Below are positions 8,159-16,728 of a stretch of DNA of 47,204 nt, piece by piece; position 1 is the stretch's first letter, and every line of letters begins with the position of its first letter. The translations under genes were made by a program, and so were the position numbers. Source of the stretch: an uncultured bacterium (lineage in GTDB: Bacteria; Patescibacteriota; Gracilibacteria; Absconditabacterales; Absconditicoccaceae); contig CAJZIX010000008.1 in NCBI GenBank assembly GCA_916049765.1, forward strand, positions 1-47,204, in the 5' to 3' direction. The notes under the pieces are model-generated. The model did not search any database. It was not told the DNA's origin and saw only the letters and a program-made list of their open reading frames with translations.

Positions 8159-10554
8159 TTATCTTTTCAAAAATTCATATTCATAGACTTTCTCTGCGAT
8201 TTTGCTAGCAAGATTTTTTAGTTCAGCTCTAAGACTCCCAATAAGATCAGTGTAGGTCTCATCTGAGCTCTTTACATTCATCTTTCCTTTTTCATTTCTT
8301 CACTGAAAATATTCTCTAATTTCATATAGGCTGGCATTAGCGAGATATTGATCTTTTGAGCAAGCTTCATGGTAGTATCTCCAAAGAGCAAGTCATGCTT
8401 GATAGACTTTTTTAGCTTCAGGAGAGCGTACTTTGTCTTTGAGAAAGTCAGACATAAAGTGAGATTTGAACTTTTCTCTCGCCTCGACTTGCTGTTCAGT
8501 AAATGGGATTCGGTGGTTGACTCCATCATTTTCAGAGGAAGTGATACGGTTTTGTCCGTGAAAAAGCGTAAAAATCAAGCAATCAGTTTGAAATTCTGAG
8601 TCTTGCTCTCGTCAGTCTTTTGGTCGGAGGAATTGATCACGGTCATTTAGCCAAGTTGCTTCTATACAGTAGCGAACAGAAAAATAAATACATCCTTGAA
8701 ATAAATTCTTATTACTGAAAAATAAATAATTATTATGCCTGTTTCCTTCAGAAGTAGAAATATTGAGAAATTTTTGATTTTGAAAGTCAGGAGTAGGGTT
8801 CTCCATAAATCATATCGTTTCTTTATTATTCTTATCGTCGAAAAGTTTTATTCGTTTATTTATTCTTGGAGTGTTCTCATCAGCATAAATATTTTTTAAT
8901 CCTATGAAATCTCATATTTTATTATATATATCACTCGTAATTTTTGAGAATTCTTCTTTCTTTTCATTATTCCAAATAAAAAAACCAATAGGGAATTGTC
9001 CTGTTACATTGTCAAAAGTATTGCCAGGAACGATAAAAATTTTTTCGGGCTTCGCAAGGAAGCATTTTCTGAACTGCTCAAAATTCGTGCCTTGCAAATT
9101 TTTCAAAGTTGAAAAATTTGCAATTTTGCAGTTAGGAATTTCCTTATAAATCCTCATCAAAAATTGGGCAAAAAGTTCATTTCTGGCGTTCCCAAGATTT
9201 GATGCATATTTACGATGGATCATTGTTCCTTTTGCAGTTCCACTTTTATTTTCTCAAGTTCTAGTTACAGTCTTAGCATTAGTTGCTTCAGCATAAGGTG
9301 GATTGATATAGAGGATCAGTTTTTTTCTCTTTTCTGGATCATTGATAATATCTTGAAGTGACTGAGAAAGTTGGCTAAAATCATCATTGAGAAAGTCAAA
9401 CTGAAAGATATGCTCTTTGAGGAGATTAGCAGTCTTGTGTTCTGCCATATCTCTCATTACTTGGACATCTGCCATATCCAGTGTGGAAGCATAGATGTTA
9501 TACTGTTGGTAAGTCCTGCTAAGAGATTTCCTGTACCAGCCGCACAGTCCCAGATATAGTATTCATCTTGGTAATTCTCTCCAAAATACTCTGCCATATA
9601 CTCCTGACTCTTTTCTACCCAAATACGAGGCGTAAAATAAGCTCCCTTTCTTTCTCTAATATCCTGAGGTACGATAAGGTCTCTTCTCTGAATGATATAT
9701 TCTTGATATTCTTTGAGAGGAGGTCTTTTATAATTTTTCCAAAAGAATTCGTATTTTTTCTTGTCTTTGATCGGAATGATTGAGTCAAACATTTGTTTAA
9801 GACTTTCTTTTGCAATCTTGTATCCTCAGTTATCAAAAACAACAAATAAATCTGATTTTACACTTTCGTCATCTCCAATATTCTGAGTATTATGATCATC
9901 TACGAACAAATCCGCAAGAAAAAAATCTGAGTCCATGATATTATTTTTTTTGAGTTCGTCTCGGTTATTGATTGCAATTTCAGGTTTTACTTGTTCTAGC
10001 CACCTTAGATAGATGGGGATAAAGTTATTTTTGTTGATCTTGATCTTTGAAGAAGATTTAGCCTGTCAGATATTGGTTTTTATAAAGTCTCTTAGCTTTT
10101 TTTCGTCCTTTTCATAGTCAAAGATTGCAGTATTTTTGTCTAATATTCCTTTTACCCTTTCCAAAACAAGTTTAAATTCTCTTGTTTCATGGTTTGAAGG
10201 CGTTACATTCCAGTTGAAGTCGTTTTCATAGAAGATATCTTGAATTGCTAGGTATTCAATAAATGCAATTTTCATCCCATCAAAAGCCCCAAGATATGTA
10301 GGAGCGAGCATTTTATCAAAGGTTCTTGCTTTTCCAATGGTCAAGATTAGTTGCACAAACATCGTTGGAACATCATAGTCTCCTGTTTTAGCCTCAGCTC
10401 GTAAAAGTGGAGTCGCATGTCAAAAAAGCCCTTGCTGCTTTGGCAATACACAAAAATCAATATTCCCTACAATGCTGGTCGTATCGAAATCAGCAAAAAA
10501 ATCTGATCCTACTTTATTTTTGAGTTCTTCTTCACGGATATTTGTATATTTCAT
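8159..10554 (-). pseudogene. Type II restriction-methyltransferase (Eco57I-like), one-base frameshift
   Basis: About 798 codons with nine UGA, in two frames that meet near 9505. The N-terminal part has an E-x-K nuclease-like block (LLWAEAKTG, with Trp coded by CGA) and VQLILTIGKARTFDK. The middle holds the SAM motif DCAAGTGNLLAGL and, after the shift, INPPYAE (motif IV of N6-adenine methyltransferases). The C-terminal part looks like target recognition. The frame breaks after GLTN: adding one base (for example AACAAG for AACAG) restores GLTN-K-YNIYASTLD. So this is either a recent inactivation, phase-like variation, or a read error. Both halves keep normal codon use, so decay is recent if real. 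No separate restriction gene is adjacent. Confidence 0.8.
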
Positions 10555-10582
10555 AACTATAAGTTGATAGTAAACATCTTTC

Positions 10583-10610
10583 AGTCTAGTAATTTTGTTT
10601 TGGAAATCAA
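10583..10610 (-). promoter_or_regulatory. Promoter of the restriction-methyltransferase gene
   Basis: On the minus strand: TTGATT, a 16-bp spacer and TAGACT, about 28 nt before the ATG. Confidence 0.55.
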
Positions 10611-10622
10611 GTAAGTGTTCTC

Positions 10623-10650
10623 TTGCTTTTCATGACGATATTCATAAGCT
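10623..10650 (+). promoter_or_regulatory. Promoter of folD
   Basis: TTGCTT (10623-10628), a 16-bp spacer and TAAGCT (10645-10650), 34 nt before the folD ATG. Confidence 0.45.
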
Positions 10651-10684
10651 TCCAATTAGATTTATCTTGATTGATATTTACGCT

Positions 10685-11581
10685 ATGCTTCTTTATGGTA
10701 AACCGATTGCAGAAAAGATAGAAGCTGAACTCAAAGCCAAGGTGCAGTCTACTTTTTGAAATACTAAAAAATTTGTAGCAATTCTGTTTTTCTGAGATAA
10801 TCACTCCTCTGCTGTCTATGTCAGACATAAGCAAAACTTCGGCTCAAGGATTGGACTTTCAACGCTTGTTTTTGGACAAGGACAAGAGAATCAGAGTCTA
10901 GATTTTCCTGATTTAAATCTGCTCCTTCAGCAAACAAAACGAGAAAAGAATCAGATTCTTTCTCTTATTCATCATCTCAACCAAGAAGAAGACTGTGTGG
11001 GGATTATTATTCAGCTTCCGCTTCCTCCTGAGCTTCAAGAATATAAAAATGAGCTCTTATCTGCGATCGCACCACACAAAGATATTGATGGGCTTTGATG
11101 AACGATGCTCGGAAAAAGTTTTTTTGACCTACTTGATTTTACACCTGCGACACCCAAAGCAGTAATGACTTTGCTTGATTATTATGATCTTGGAAATGTT
11201 CGTGGGAAGCAAGTTGCCGTGATTGGACAAAGCACAATTGTTGGTAAACCTCTCGCTTTAGAGTTACTCAAAAGAGGAGCTTTTGTTGCAACTTTTGATA
11301 TTCGTAACACTCCTGAGGAGATTAGAGCTTTCTGTCAGAAATCTGATTATATTTTTTCTGGAACAGGGGCTGTTCATTTAGTCAATGCCGACTTTTTGAG
11401 TTCAAAAAAAGAACAAATTCTGATTGATATTGGGTATGGACATAAGGATGGAAAGCCAGTTGGTGATATTGATTTTGAAGCAGTAAAGCATCAGGTTTTA
11501 CATATTACCCCTGTTCCATGAGGCATTGGCCCTCTCACGATTGCTTCATTATTTTCCAATGTTTTTGTGTTATGGAAGTAG
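10685..11581 (+). CDS. folD: Methylene-THF dehydrogenase / cyclohydrolase
   Basis: A 298-residue bifunctional folate enzyme: NADP-dependent oxidation of 5,10-methylene-THF, then hydrolysis to 10-formyl-THF. It shows SSAVYVRHK with catalytic Lys49, IIIQLPLPP, HKDIDG, the nucleotide-binding motif GQSTIVGKPLA and TPVPGGIGPLT. Five UGA codons include the first Gly of PGGIGP (11519-11521), invariant in the family. Normal length. It is monocistronic and convergent with the SLH-like gene. No other folate genes lie in the window. Confidence 0.95.
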
Positions 11582-11618
11582 GAATAGATACTGTCTTTTA
11601 GCTTACTTTACTTTAATT

Positions 11619-12650
11619 TTAATCACTTCGTTTTATGAGCCCTTTCTGATCTGCTCTTTGAAGAATTAGGTAAAAATAACCTCTAATTTCTAAACTTTTT
11701 GGCAATATTTTATTAATTAGTACTTCCTTGTGAGCTTTTTTTAGGTGTTGTGTATAGAAAAATTTTCCTCATTCATTGAAAGTTTTTCCCCAAATCATCC
11801 TAGAAATTACCGTAACCATCTGTGCTCTATTAATAAATTGCTTTGGCATAAAATTTGTTAGTGCAGTTTGATTAGGATGAATTCCCATAATGTTAAGTTG
11901 ACAGACTTTTTTCATGGTGGCAATGTCTGCATTAGAAAATCAATTGGTATCTTTAAAATCACATGTTTTCTTCTCGTCAATCTCTATTCCAAGTTTATTA
12001 CTTACGGAAAGAAGCATATGGGCAAATTGTAATCTTGTCATAGGCTTATCAAATAAAGTTTTCTCTTGCTCAGATAGAAATCCATGTTGTAGTGCTCGAT
12101 CAAATGCTCATCTAAGTTCAGGAGGTAGTGTGTTTTTATTGTGGGTTTGATTAACAATATTCTGCTGATCTAGAATATGTTGTTCCTTCTCCAAAAAGTA
12201 TCAAGAAAGAATATCCTCCTGATCAAAATCAATTGGTTGATGACAAAGTGATTTTAATATTACACTAGTTTGTGCTTCCGTTTTACCTTGATTCAAAATT
12301 GAAAAATCTAATTGACATGCTTTTATGCTTTTAACACGAATAGTAAGAGAAATAAGTTTTTCTTCGTTCGGTAAAAGAGAAAAATTTAGAATAGAGCTAG
12401 TTTTTTTCTTATTAGCATGCCATACTTCTATATCATCTCCACAGTTAGAAAAAGAAAGAGAAAGATTTTCTAATCAAGAAAAAGAGGAATTTTTAGTGAT
12501 TAAATCCAGCTTAAGTTCACTAGAAAAAGTTATAGGAAGATTATTTGCGGTAAGAGAAAGTGTCGCGGTATTTCAGGTTGTTTGTGCAAAAACAATGCCA
12601 AAAAATGATACCAATCCGCTGATGAGAGCAAGAAAAATTTTTTTAGTCAT
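11619..12650 (-). CDS. Secreted protein with SLH-like C-terminal repeats
   Basis: A 343-residue protein with a signal peptide (MTKKIFLALISGLVSFFGIVFAQ, cleaved near residue 22) and six UGA codons. Residues ~25-135 look beta-rich. The C-terminal half has S-layer-homology-like segments: an LRGAFDWALQHGFL block, MTRLQFAHMLL, FKDTNGFSNADIATMKKVCQLNIMG in outline, and FINRAQMVTVISRM. CGA in FD-x-ALQHGF is read as Trp, as in related SLH blocks (AYxWAYxxGI). It is probably attached to the cell surface. It has its own promoter. The exact ligand is unknown. Confidence 0.75.
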
Positions 12651-12703
12651 TATCTAGAATAAAAAAATAAATATTATTATCCAATAAAAGGATAAATGTA
12701 AGG

Positions 12704-12731
12704 AAAATAATGTTTCTAAAACAAAAGTCAA
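12704..12731 (-). promoter_or_regulatory. Promoter of the SLH-like gene
   Basis: On the minus strand: TTGACT, a 16-bp spacer and TATTTT, about 53 nt before the ATG. Confidence 0.4.
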
Positions 12732-12786
12732 TATATATTTTAAGTATAATGATAACCTTTAGTTTGCATTTGTATTTAGAAATTCT

Positions 12787-13893
12787 TTAGACATTAAACT
12801 TAAAAATCATTACATCGCCATCTTGGACAATGTAGTCTTTCCCTTCTAGGCGAAGGAGTCCTTTTTCTCTTGCTTTAGACCGGGAACCAACTTCTAAAAG
12901 CCTTTCAGTATTGATTACTTCCGCTTTAATAAAACCTCTCTCAAAATCTGAATGAATTGCTCAGGCAGCTTGCGGGGCTGTTGAATCAAGAGGGATAGTC
13001 CATGCTTTTGTTTCTTTTTCTCCAGTTGTGAAATAATACATTAATCCAAGCTGCTGGAAAGCAAGACCAATCAGATCATCCAAGGTAGGAATTCTTACTC
13101 CTTGCTGAAGTTCCAAAAGTTCAGTCAAAAATTCTGACTTTTCTTGGTTGGAAAGCTCCATCATCTCGGATTCAATTTTTATACAAACGATTGCAACTGG
13201 AGCTTGAAGTTTTTCTTCAAATTCATTCTTCAGAGCTTCTGTATTTTGGATATCTTCCTGAGAGATGTTTAGTGCATAGACAAAAGGTTTTAAAGTCAAA
13301 AAATTGTAGGATTTAATAAGCTTAAGTTCTTCATCTGAAAGTTCTTTTCTTAAGATATTTGCAAGTTTTCCTTCTAAGAGTACACTTTGGATTTTTTCAA
13401 GGATTTCTGCAATCTTTTTATCTTCTTTATTTTGTGCTAATTTTGCTCTTTTTTGAAGATTCGGAAGGGTTTTGTCTATTTGTTCAAGATCTGCAAAGAT
13501 GAGTTCAGTGTTGATAATTTCCCTATCTCTTAGGGGATCTACTCCCCCTTCTACATGGACAATATCATTGTCTTGAAAATATCTGAGTACTTGGACGATT
13601 GTATCAACTTCTCTAATATGTGAAAGGAATTTATTTCCAAGTCCTTCACCTTTACTTGCTCCTTTTACAAGTCAAGCAATATCGACAAATTCAGTATTAG
13701 CATAGACGATTTTTTGACTTTTAGACATTTCAGCTAATGCTTCAACTCTTGGATCTTTTACATCAACAATACCAACATTCGGTTCTATTGTGCAGAAAGG
13801 AAAATTTTCAGCAGGTGCAGAATAGGATTTTGTTAAAGCGTTAAATAGTGTAGACTTTCCAACGTTTGGGAGTCCAACAATTCCAATTTTCAT
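12787..13893 (-). CDS. ychF: YchF/Ola1 family GTPase/ATPase
   Basis: A 368-residue translation-linked P-loop NTPase. It starts MKIGIVGLPNVGKSTLFNAL (G1) and has FCTIEPNVG, a coiled-coil insertion (~130-200) and the C-terminal TGS block ending LRLEGKDYIVQDGDVMIF. Two UGA codons include the Gly in ...VDIAGLVKGA (G3 region). CGG at 12880-12882 sits in EVGS-x-SKAREKG where many YchF proteins have Trp, while CGC codes the Arg of LRLEGKD nearby. So within this gene CGC and CGG behave differently. Monocistronic. Confidence 0.96.
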
Positions 13894-13932
13894 TTCTTAT
13901 TTTATAAAGAATAAATCTGAATTTCGACCTTA

Positions 13933-13960
13933 ATTGTAGGGAAATATAAGTGATTTACAA
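13933..13960 (-). promoter_or_regulatory. Promoter of ychF
   Basis: On the minus strand: TTGTAA, a 16-bp spacer and TACAAT, about 39 nt before the ATG. Confidence 0.6.
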
Positions 13961-14065
13961 GGGAGAATCAAAGTAGCCTTGTTTAAGATTTTTCTATTTT
14001 TTATAGGGTTTTAGTATAGTGTGTAAATAGTCGTCACGATTGTTTTTAGTTTTAATTTTTTTGAT

Positions 14066-14092
14066 TAAAAAAAAGAACTCTATTGCAAGTTC
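14066..14092 (-). terminator. Terminator after tRNA-Ala
   Basis: On the minus strand: a GAACT/AGTTC stem followed by eight T. It would end the tRNA-Gly / membrane protein / tRNA-Ala transcript. Confidence 0.5.
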
Positions 14093-14102
14093 AATTATAA
14101 TT

Positions 14103-14176
14103 TGGACCCTATCGGAGTCGAACCGATCACCTCCTGCGTGCAAAGCAGGCGCTCTAGCCAAATGAGCTAAGGGCCC
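14103..14176 (-). tRNA. tRNA-Ala (anticodon TGC)
   Basis: A 74-nt cloverleaf with acceptor GGGCCCT/AGGGTCC, discriminator A73, anticodon loop TTTGCAC and T-arm ATCGG-TTCGACT-CCGAT. CCA is not encoded. It begins 6 nt after the stop of the small membrane protein gene. Confidence 0.95.
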
Positions 14177-14182
14177 AATATT

Positions 14183-14440
14183 TTAATTCAAAGCATTCCC
14201 ATTTCCAAATCCTCAAGAAACCTGATCTGCAGGATTTGAAAGACTAAAAACACCAAACACCATCAATATCCCTAAGATTACAAGTCACACCCCAGCTAAA
14301 ACCACAGCATTTCTTGTTCCCCCAAGATTTCTCTCTGCTCGTGCATTCCTTCCGAAAATTGCAACTAACTGATACGAATAGTAGCACATTACTGCCCCAG
14401 CACCAGCCAACAACAATCCTCATATAATACGACCGAACAT
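14183..14440 (-). CDS. Small two-span membrane protein between two tRNA genes
   Basis: An 85-residue protein with three UGA codons and two hydrophobic spans (residues ~5-30 and ~46-68) joined by a basic loop (GRNARAERNLGGTRN). The tail is Gly-rich and polar. The hairpin layout resembles VirB2/TrbC-like pilins, but there is no signal peptide and no real similarity that I recognise. Its ATG is 23 nt after tRNA-Gly(UCA) and its stop 6 nt before tRNA-Ala, so it probably shares their transcript. Confidence 0.65.
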
Positions 14441-14463
14441 AGCGATAATGAGTAGCGATAAAT

Positions 14464-14537
14464 AGCGGATAACGGGACTCGAACCCGTACAAACAGAGCT
14501 GAAGTCTGCTATGCTACACCAACTACATCATATCCGC
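14464..14537 (-). tRNA. tRNA-Gly (anticodon UCA) that reads UGA
   Basis: A 74-nt cloverleaf with a perfect 7-bp acceptor (GCGGATA/TATCCGC), D-stem ATGT/GCAT, anticodon stem GCAGA/TCTGT, loop CTTCAGC and T-arm ACGGG-TTCGAGT-CCCGT. The anticodon is UCA, which pairs with UGA. The discriminator is U73 and the pairs G1:C72, C2:G71, G3:C70 plus C35 are bacterial glycyl-tRNA identity elements. tRNA-Trp would normally have G73, and tRNA-Sec a longer acceptor and variable arm. It is therefore the tRNA that makes UGA a Gly codon here, as described for SR1 bacteria. It has its own promoter. Confidence 0.95.
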
Positions 14538-14567
14538 ACAACCTTGTGTTTATGATGACAGTGCAAT

Positions 14568-14595
14568 TTTATATGAAAATGAAATACAAAATCAA
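14568..14595 (-). promoter_or_regulatory. Promoter of tRNA-Gly(UCA)
   Basis: On the minus strand: TTGATT, a 16-bp spacer and TATAAA, ending 30 nt before the mature tRNA. Confidence 0.55.
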
Positions 14596-14620
14596 GAGAA
14601 AATGATTTATATTTTTAGTC

Positions 14621-14827
14621 CTAGTTGTTGAGCTCTTTTAACAATTCTTCACAAGTCTTTTTTAATTTTAGGTAGAGAGGAGACTCTTTCTCTGCCACTG
14701 TAAGAAATGTTGTTCCTATTTTGTTCTAGGCAAGATATTTTATTTTTCTTCTAAAATCATCGTTTTCCTTTATAATTTGTTCTCCAATTTCTCAAATCTG
14801 AGTTGTAAGTTCTGTAATTTTACCCAT
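14621..14827 (-). pseudogene. Small coiled-coil ORF split by an in-frame TAG
   Basis: Codons 1-33 (from MGKITELTTQIGEIGEQI) are followed by TAG at 14726-14728, then 34 more codons in the same frame (ending KKTCEELLKELNN) and a second TAG. Both halves are charged and helix-forming, so it looks like one ~68-residue protein with an amber mutation. Alternatively only the first half is made. One UGA is read as Gly. It lies 27 nt after gatA on the same strand. No family recognised. Confidence 0.35.
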
Positions 14828-14854
14828 TTGCTTATACTTTATATAAATAAAAAA

Positions 14855-16255
14855 TTACAACTTCCTTGCAAAGTCTAATAATTCTAAATCAGACCATTGC
14901 TTGCTCATAGCTTGAATTCCAACAGGAAGTTCTTCTTCTCCTTCTTTTACCATACCAAGTGGCACTGAAACCGCTGGCAATCCTGCTAAATTTGCAGGGA
15001 CAGTATAGAGATCGGAAAGATACATTTTGAGCGGATCAGAAACCTTAGAATTGATCTTCCAAGCGGGTTCTGGCGTCGTCGGAGTAAGGATAATATCGTA
15101 GGAACTGAATACTTGAGCGAGATCAGCTTTTAATTTTTTTTGTGCTTTTAGGGCTTTGAGGTAGTAGCCTTCATAATTTGCAGAGCTTAGGACAAAAGTT
15201 CCGAGTAAAATTCTTCTTTTCGCCTCTTCACCGAAGCCTTCAGCTCTGATCGTCGCGTAATATTCATCCAAAGAAGCAAAATCCTGACTTTCTCCCTGAT
15301 GCCCAAAACGGATCCCATCAAAACGAGAAAGATTGGTGCTGACCTCGGCTGGCATTAGAGTATAGTAGATTGCCAAAGCATATTTAAGGATGGGAAGTGG
15401 CTTAATGTCTACTTGATGTCCCTGTGCTTTGAGTTGCTTAAGTTTTTGGAGGAAAAGTTCCTTGATCTGCGGATCTACCCCCTCATCTAACGCTTCCTCT
15501 GGAACGAGAATTTTGTATGAAGAAGGGAAGTCTGATTTTTTTTCTTTGAGTTCGTTAGCTTTTGGAGAGGAAGTGCTATCTTTAGCGTCATGTCCTACAA
15601 GATAGGGAAGCAAAAGCTGGGCATCTTCCACTGTTTTGGAAAAAATTCAAACCTGATCTAGTGACGAAGCCATCGCCACAACCCCATAACGAGAAATTGC
15701 TCCATAGCTCGGCTTGAAGCCTACAATTCCACAAAGAGCGGCTGGTTGCCTGACGCTTCCTCAGGTATCGGTTCCGAGTGCAGCAATTGCCATATCAGCT
15801 GCTACTGCTACCGCAGAACCCCCACTACTTCCTCCAGGAATGCGGTTTTGACCGTGAGGATTGAGAGTTTTTCCATAACAAGAAGTTTCCGTAGAGCCTC
15901 CCATAGCAAATTCATCCATATTGGTTTGTCCGATCATCAAGGCCCCAGCTTGTTCTAAGTTTTCCATACAGGTTGCAGTATAAGGAGCTTGGTAGTTCTC
16001 TAGCATCTTGGAGGAGCATGTCGCGAGTTCTCCTTTGATCAAAATATTATCTTTGACCATAATCGGCAAAGCTGCAAGCGGTTTCTGAGCAAAGTCCTCA
16101 GCATGAGTAGTTGCATATTCATCATTGAAACGAACACAGGCATTGAGTTCAGGATTCAGACTTTTTGCTCTCTTTTGATAGTCAAGGAGGACTTCTTTAG
16201 AGGTAAAGAGTTTATTTTTGATACCTTCTAGATACTTTGCAATGGTAAGATTCAT
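14855..16255 (-). CDS. gatA: Aspartyl/glutamyl-tRNA amidotransferase subunit A
   Basis: A 466-residue amidase subunit of GatCAB, which converts Glu-tRNA(Gln) or Asp-tRNA(Asn) to Gln- or Asn-tRNA. The Lys68-Ser143-Ser167 triad is visible in PIMVKDN, GGSSGGSA and DTGGSVRQPAA. UGA codes the first Gly of DTGGS (15761-15763), two residues before the nucleophile, and a second UGA codes Gly in SLDQVGIFSKTVEDA. gatB and gatC are not in the window. Only two UGA occur among many Gly, as in other conserved genes. It has its own promoter. Confidence 0.96.
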
Positions 16256-16290
16256 GAGAAAAAGAAAAAATAAAAACTGATTTCACAATC

Positions 16291-16318
16291 AGTGTAGCTA
16301 TTCTCCTCATTTTTTCAA
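16291..16318 (-). promoter_or_regulatory. Promoter of gatA
   Basis: On the minus strand: TTGAAA, a 16-bp spacer ending in AATAGC, and TACACT, about 36 nt before the ATG. It starts just after the minigene terminator. Confidence 0.65.
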
Positions 16319-16321
16319 TCA

Positions 16322-16357
16322 CAAAAAAGCATCAGACAGGATAATACAGCTGATGCT
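16322..16357 (-). terminator. Terminator of the two minigenes
   Basis: On the minus strand: an 8-bp perfect stem (AGCATCAG / CTGATGCT), a 14-nt loop and a T6 tail. Confidence 0.8.
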
Positions 16358-16384
16358 CTAATTTGGAATGATCACCTTTCCCAT
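16358..16384 (-). CDS. Candidate 8-residue peptide (MGKVIIPN)
   Basis: A strong Shine-Dalgarno (AGGAGGTAAATC then ATG) precedes an 8-codon ORF that ends in TAG two bases before the terminator stem. The ribosome-binding site overlaps the end of the upstream minigene. It may be a real micropeptide, a translational leader, or a remnant. Evidence is only the SD and the tight packing. Confidence 0.3.
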   Translation of the reverse strand: MGKVIIPN

Positions 16385-16387
16385 GAT

Positions 16388-16504
16388 TTACCTCCTTTTT
16401 TTTAGAGGGAGTCCCATTAGCTTCCTAGCCTTATTAGGCTCTTTCAAAGTCGTCTTCTTTTTGATTCTGACTTCAATTTTCTTTTTTAAGTTGCATTTTC
16501 TCAT
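16388..16504 (-). CDS. Small highly basic protein (38 residues)
   Basis: It starts MRKCNLKKKIEVRIKKK and ends GLPLKKRR; nearly half the residues are Lys or Arg (AGA/AGG, none CGA/CGG). GGAGG lies 9 nt before the ATG; an in-frame ATG 15 nt upstream (16519) is possible. No UGA. Size and charge recall small ribosomal or nucleic-acid-binding proteins, but I recognise no family. It is followed within 3 nt by the 8-residue ORF and then a terminator, forming a mini-operon between gatA and phoH. Confidence 0.5.
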   Translation of the reverse strand: MRKCNLKKKIEVRIKKKTTLKEPNKARKLMGLPLKKRR

Positions 16505-16658
16505 AAATTTATCCTCCATTTTATTTTAGACAAAATAATTTTTATTAAAAATTTAACAAAAGTCAAACAATTATTGTTTAATCTTTTTGTGAGATTTTTT
16601 GTATAATCACAAATCAATAAGTATAATATTTTAATTATTGACTTTTAATAAAAATAGT

Positions 16659-16686
16659 TTGATTTTTATACTAAAATAACTATAGC
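16659..16686 (+). promoter_or_regulatory. Possible promoter of phoH
   Basis: TTGATT (16659-16664), a 16-bp spacer and TATAGC (16681-16686). The last -10 base departs from the usual T. Confidence 0.35.
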
Positions 16687-16728
16687 TTCAACATAAAAAA
16701 AGTATTAATAACAAAAAAAATTAAAACT

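Noticed and set aside
14244..14492. A minus-strand ORF overlapping tRNA-Gly(UCA)
   Set aside because: It lies across the tRNA and the small membrane protein in another frame; it has no ribosome-binding site or family.
14464..14537. The UCA tRNA as tRNA-Trp or tRNA-Sec
   Set aside because: U73 and the G1:C72, C2:G71 pairs fit Gly, not Trp. The 7-bp acceptor and 4-nt variable region exclude Sec.
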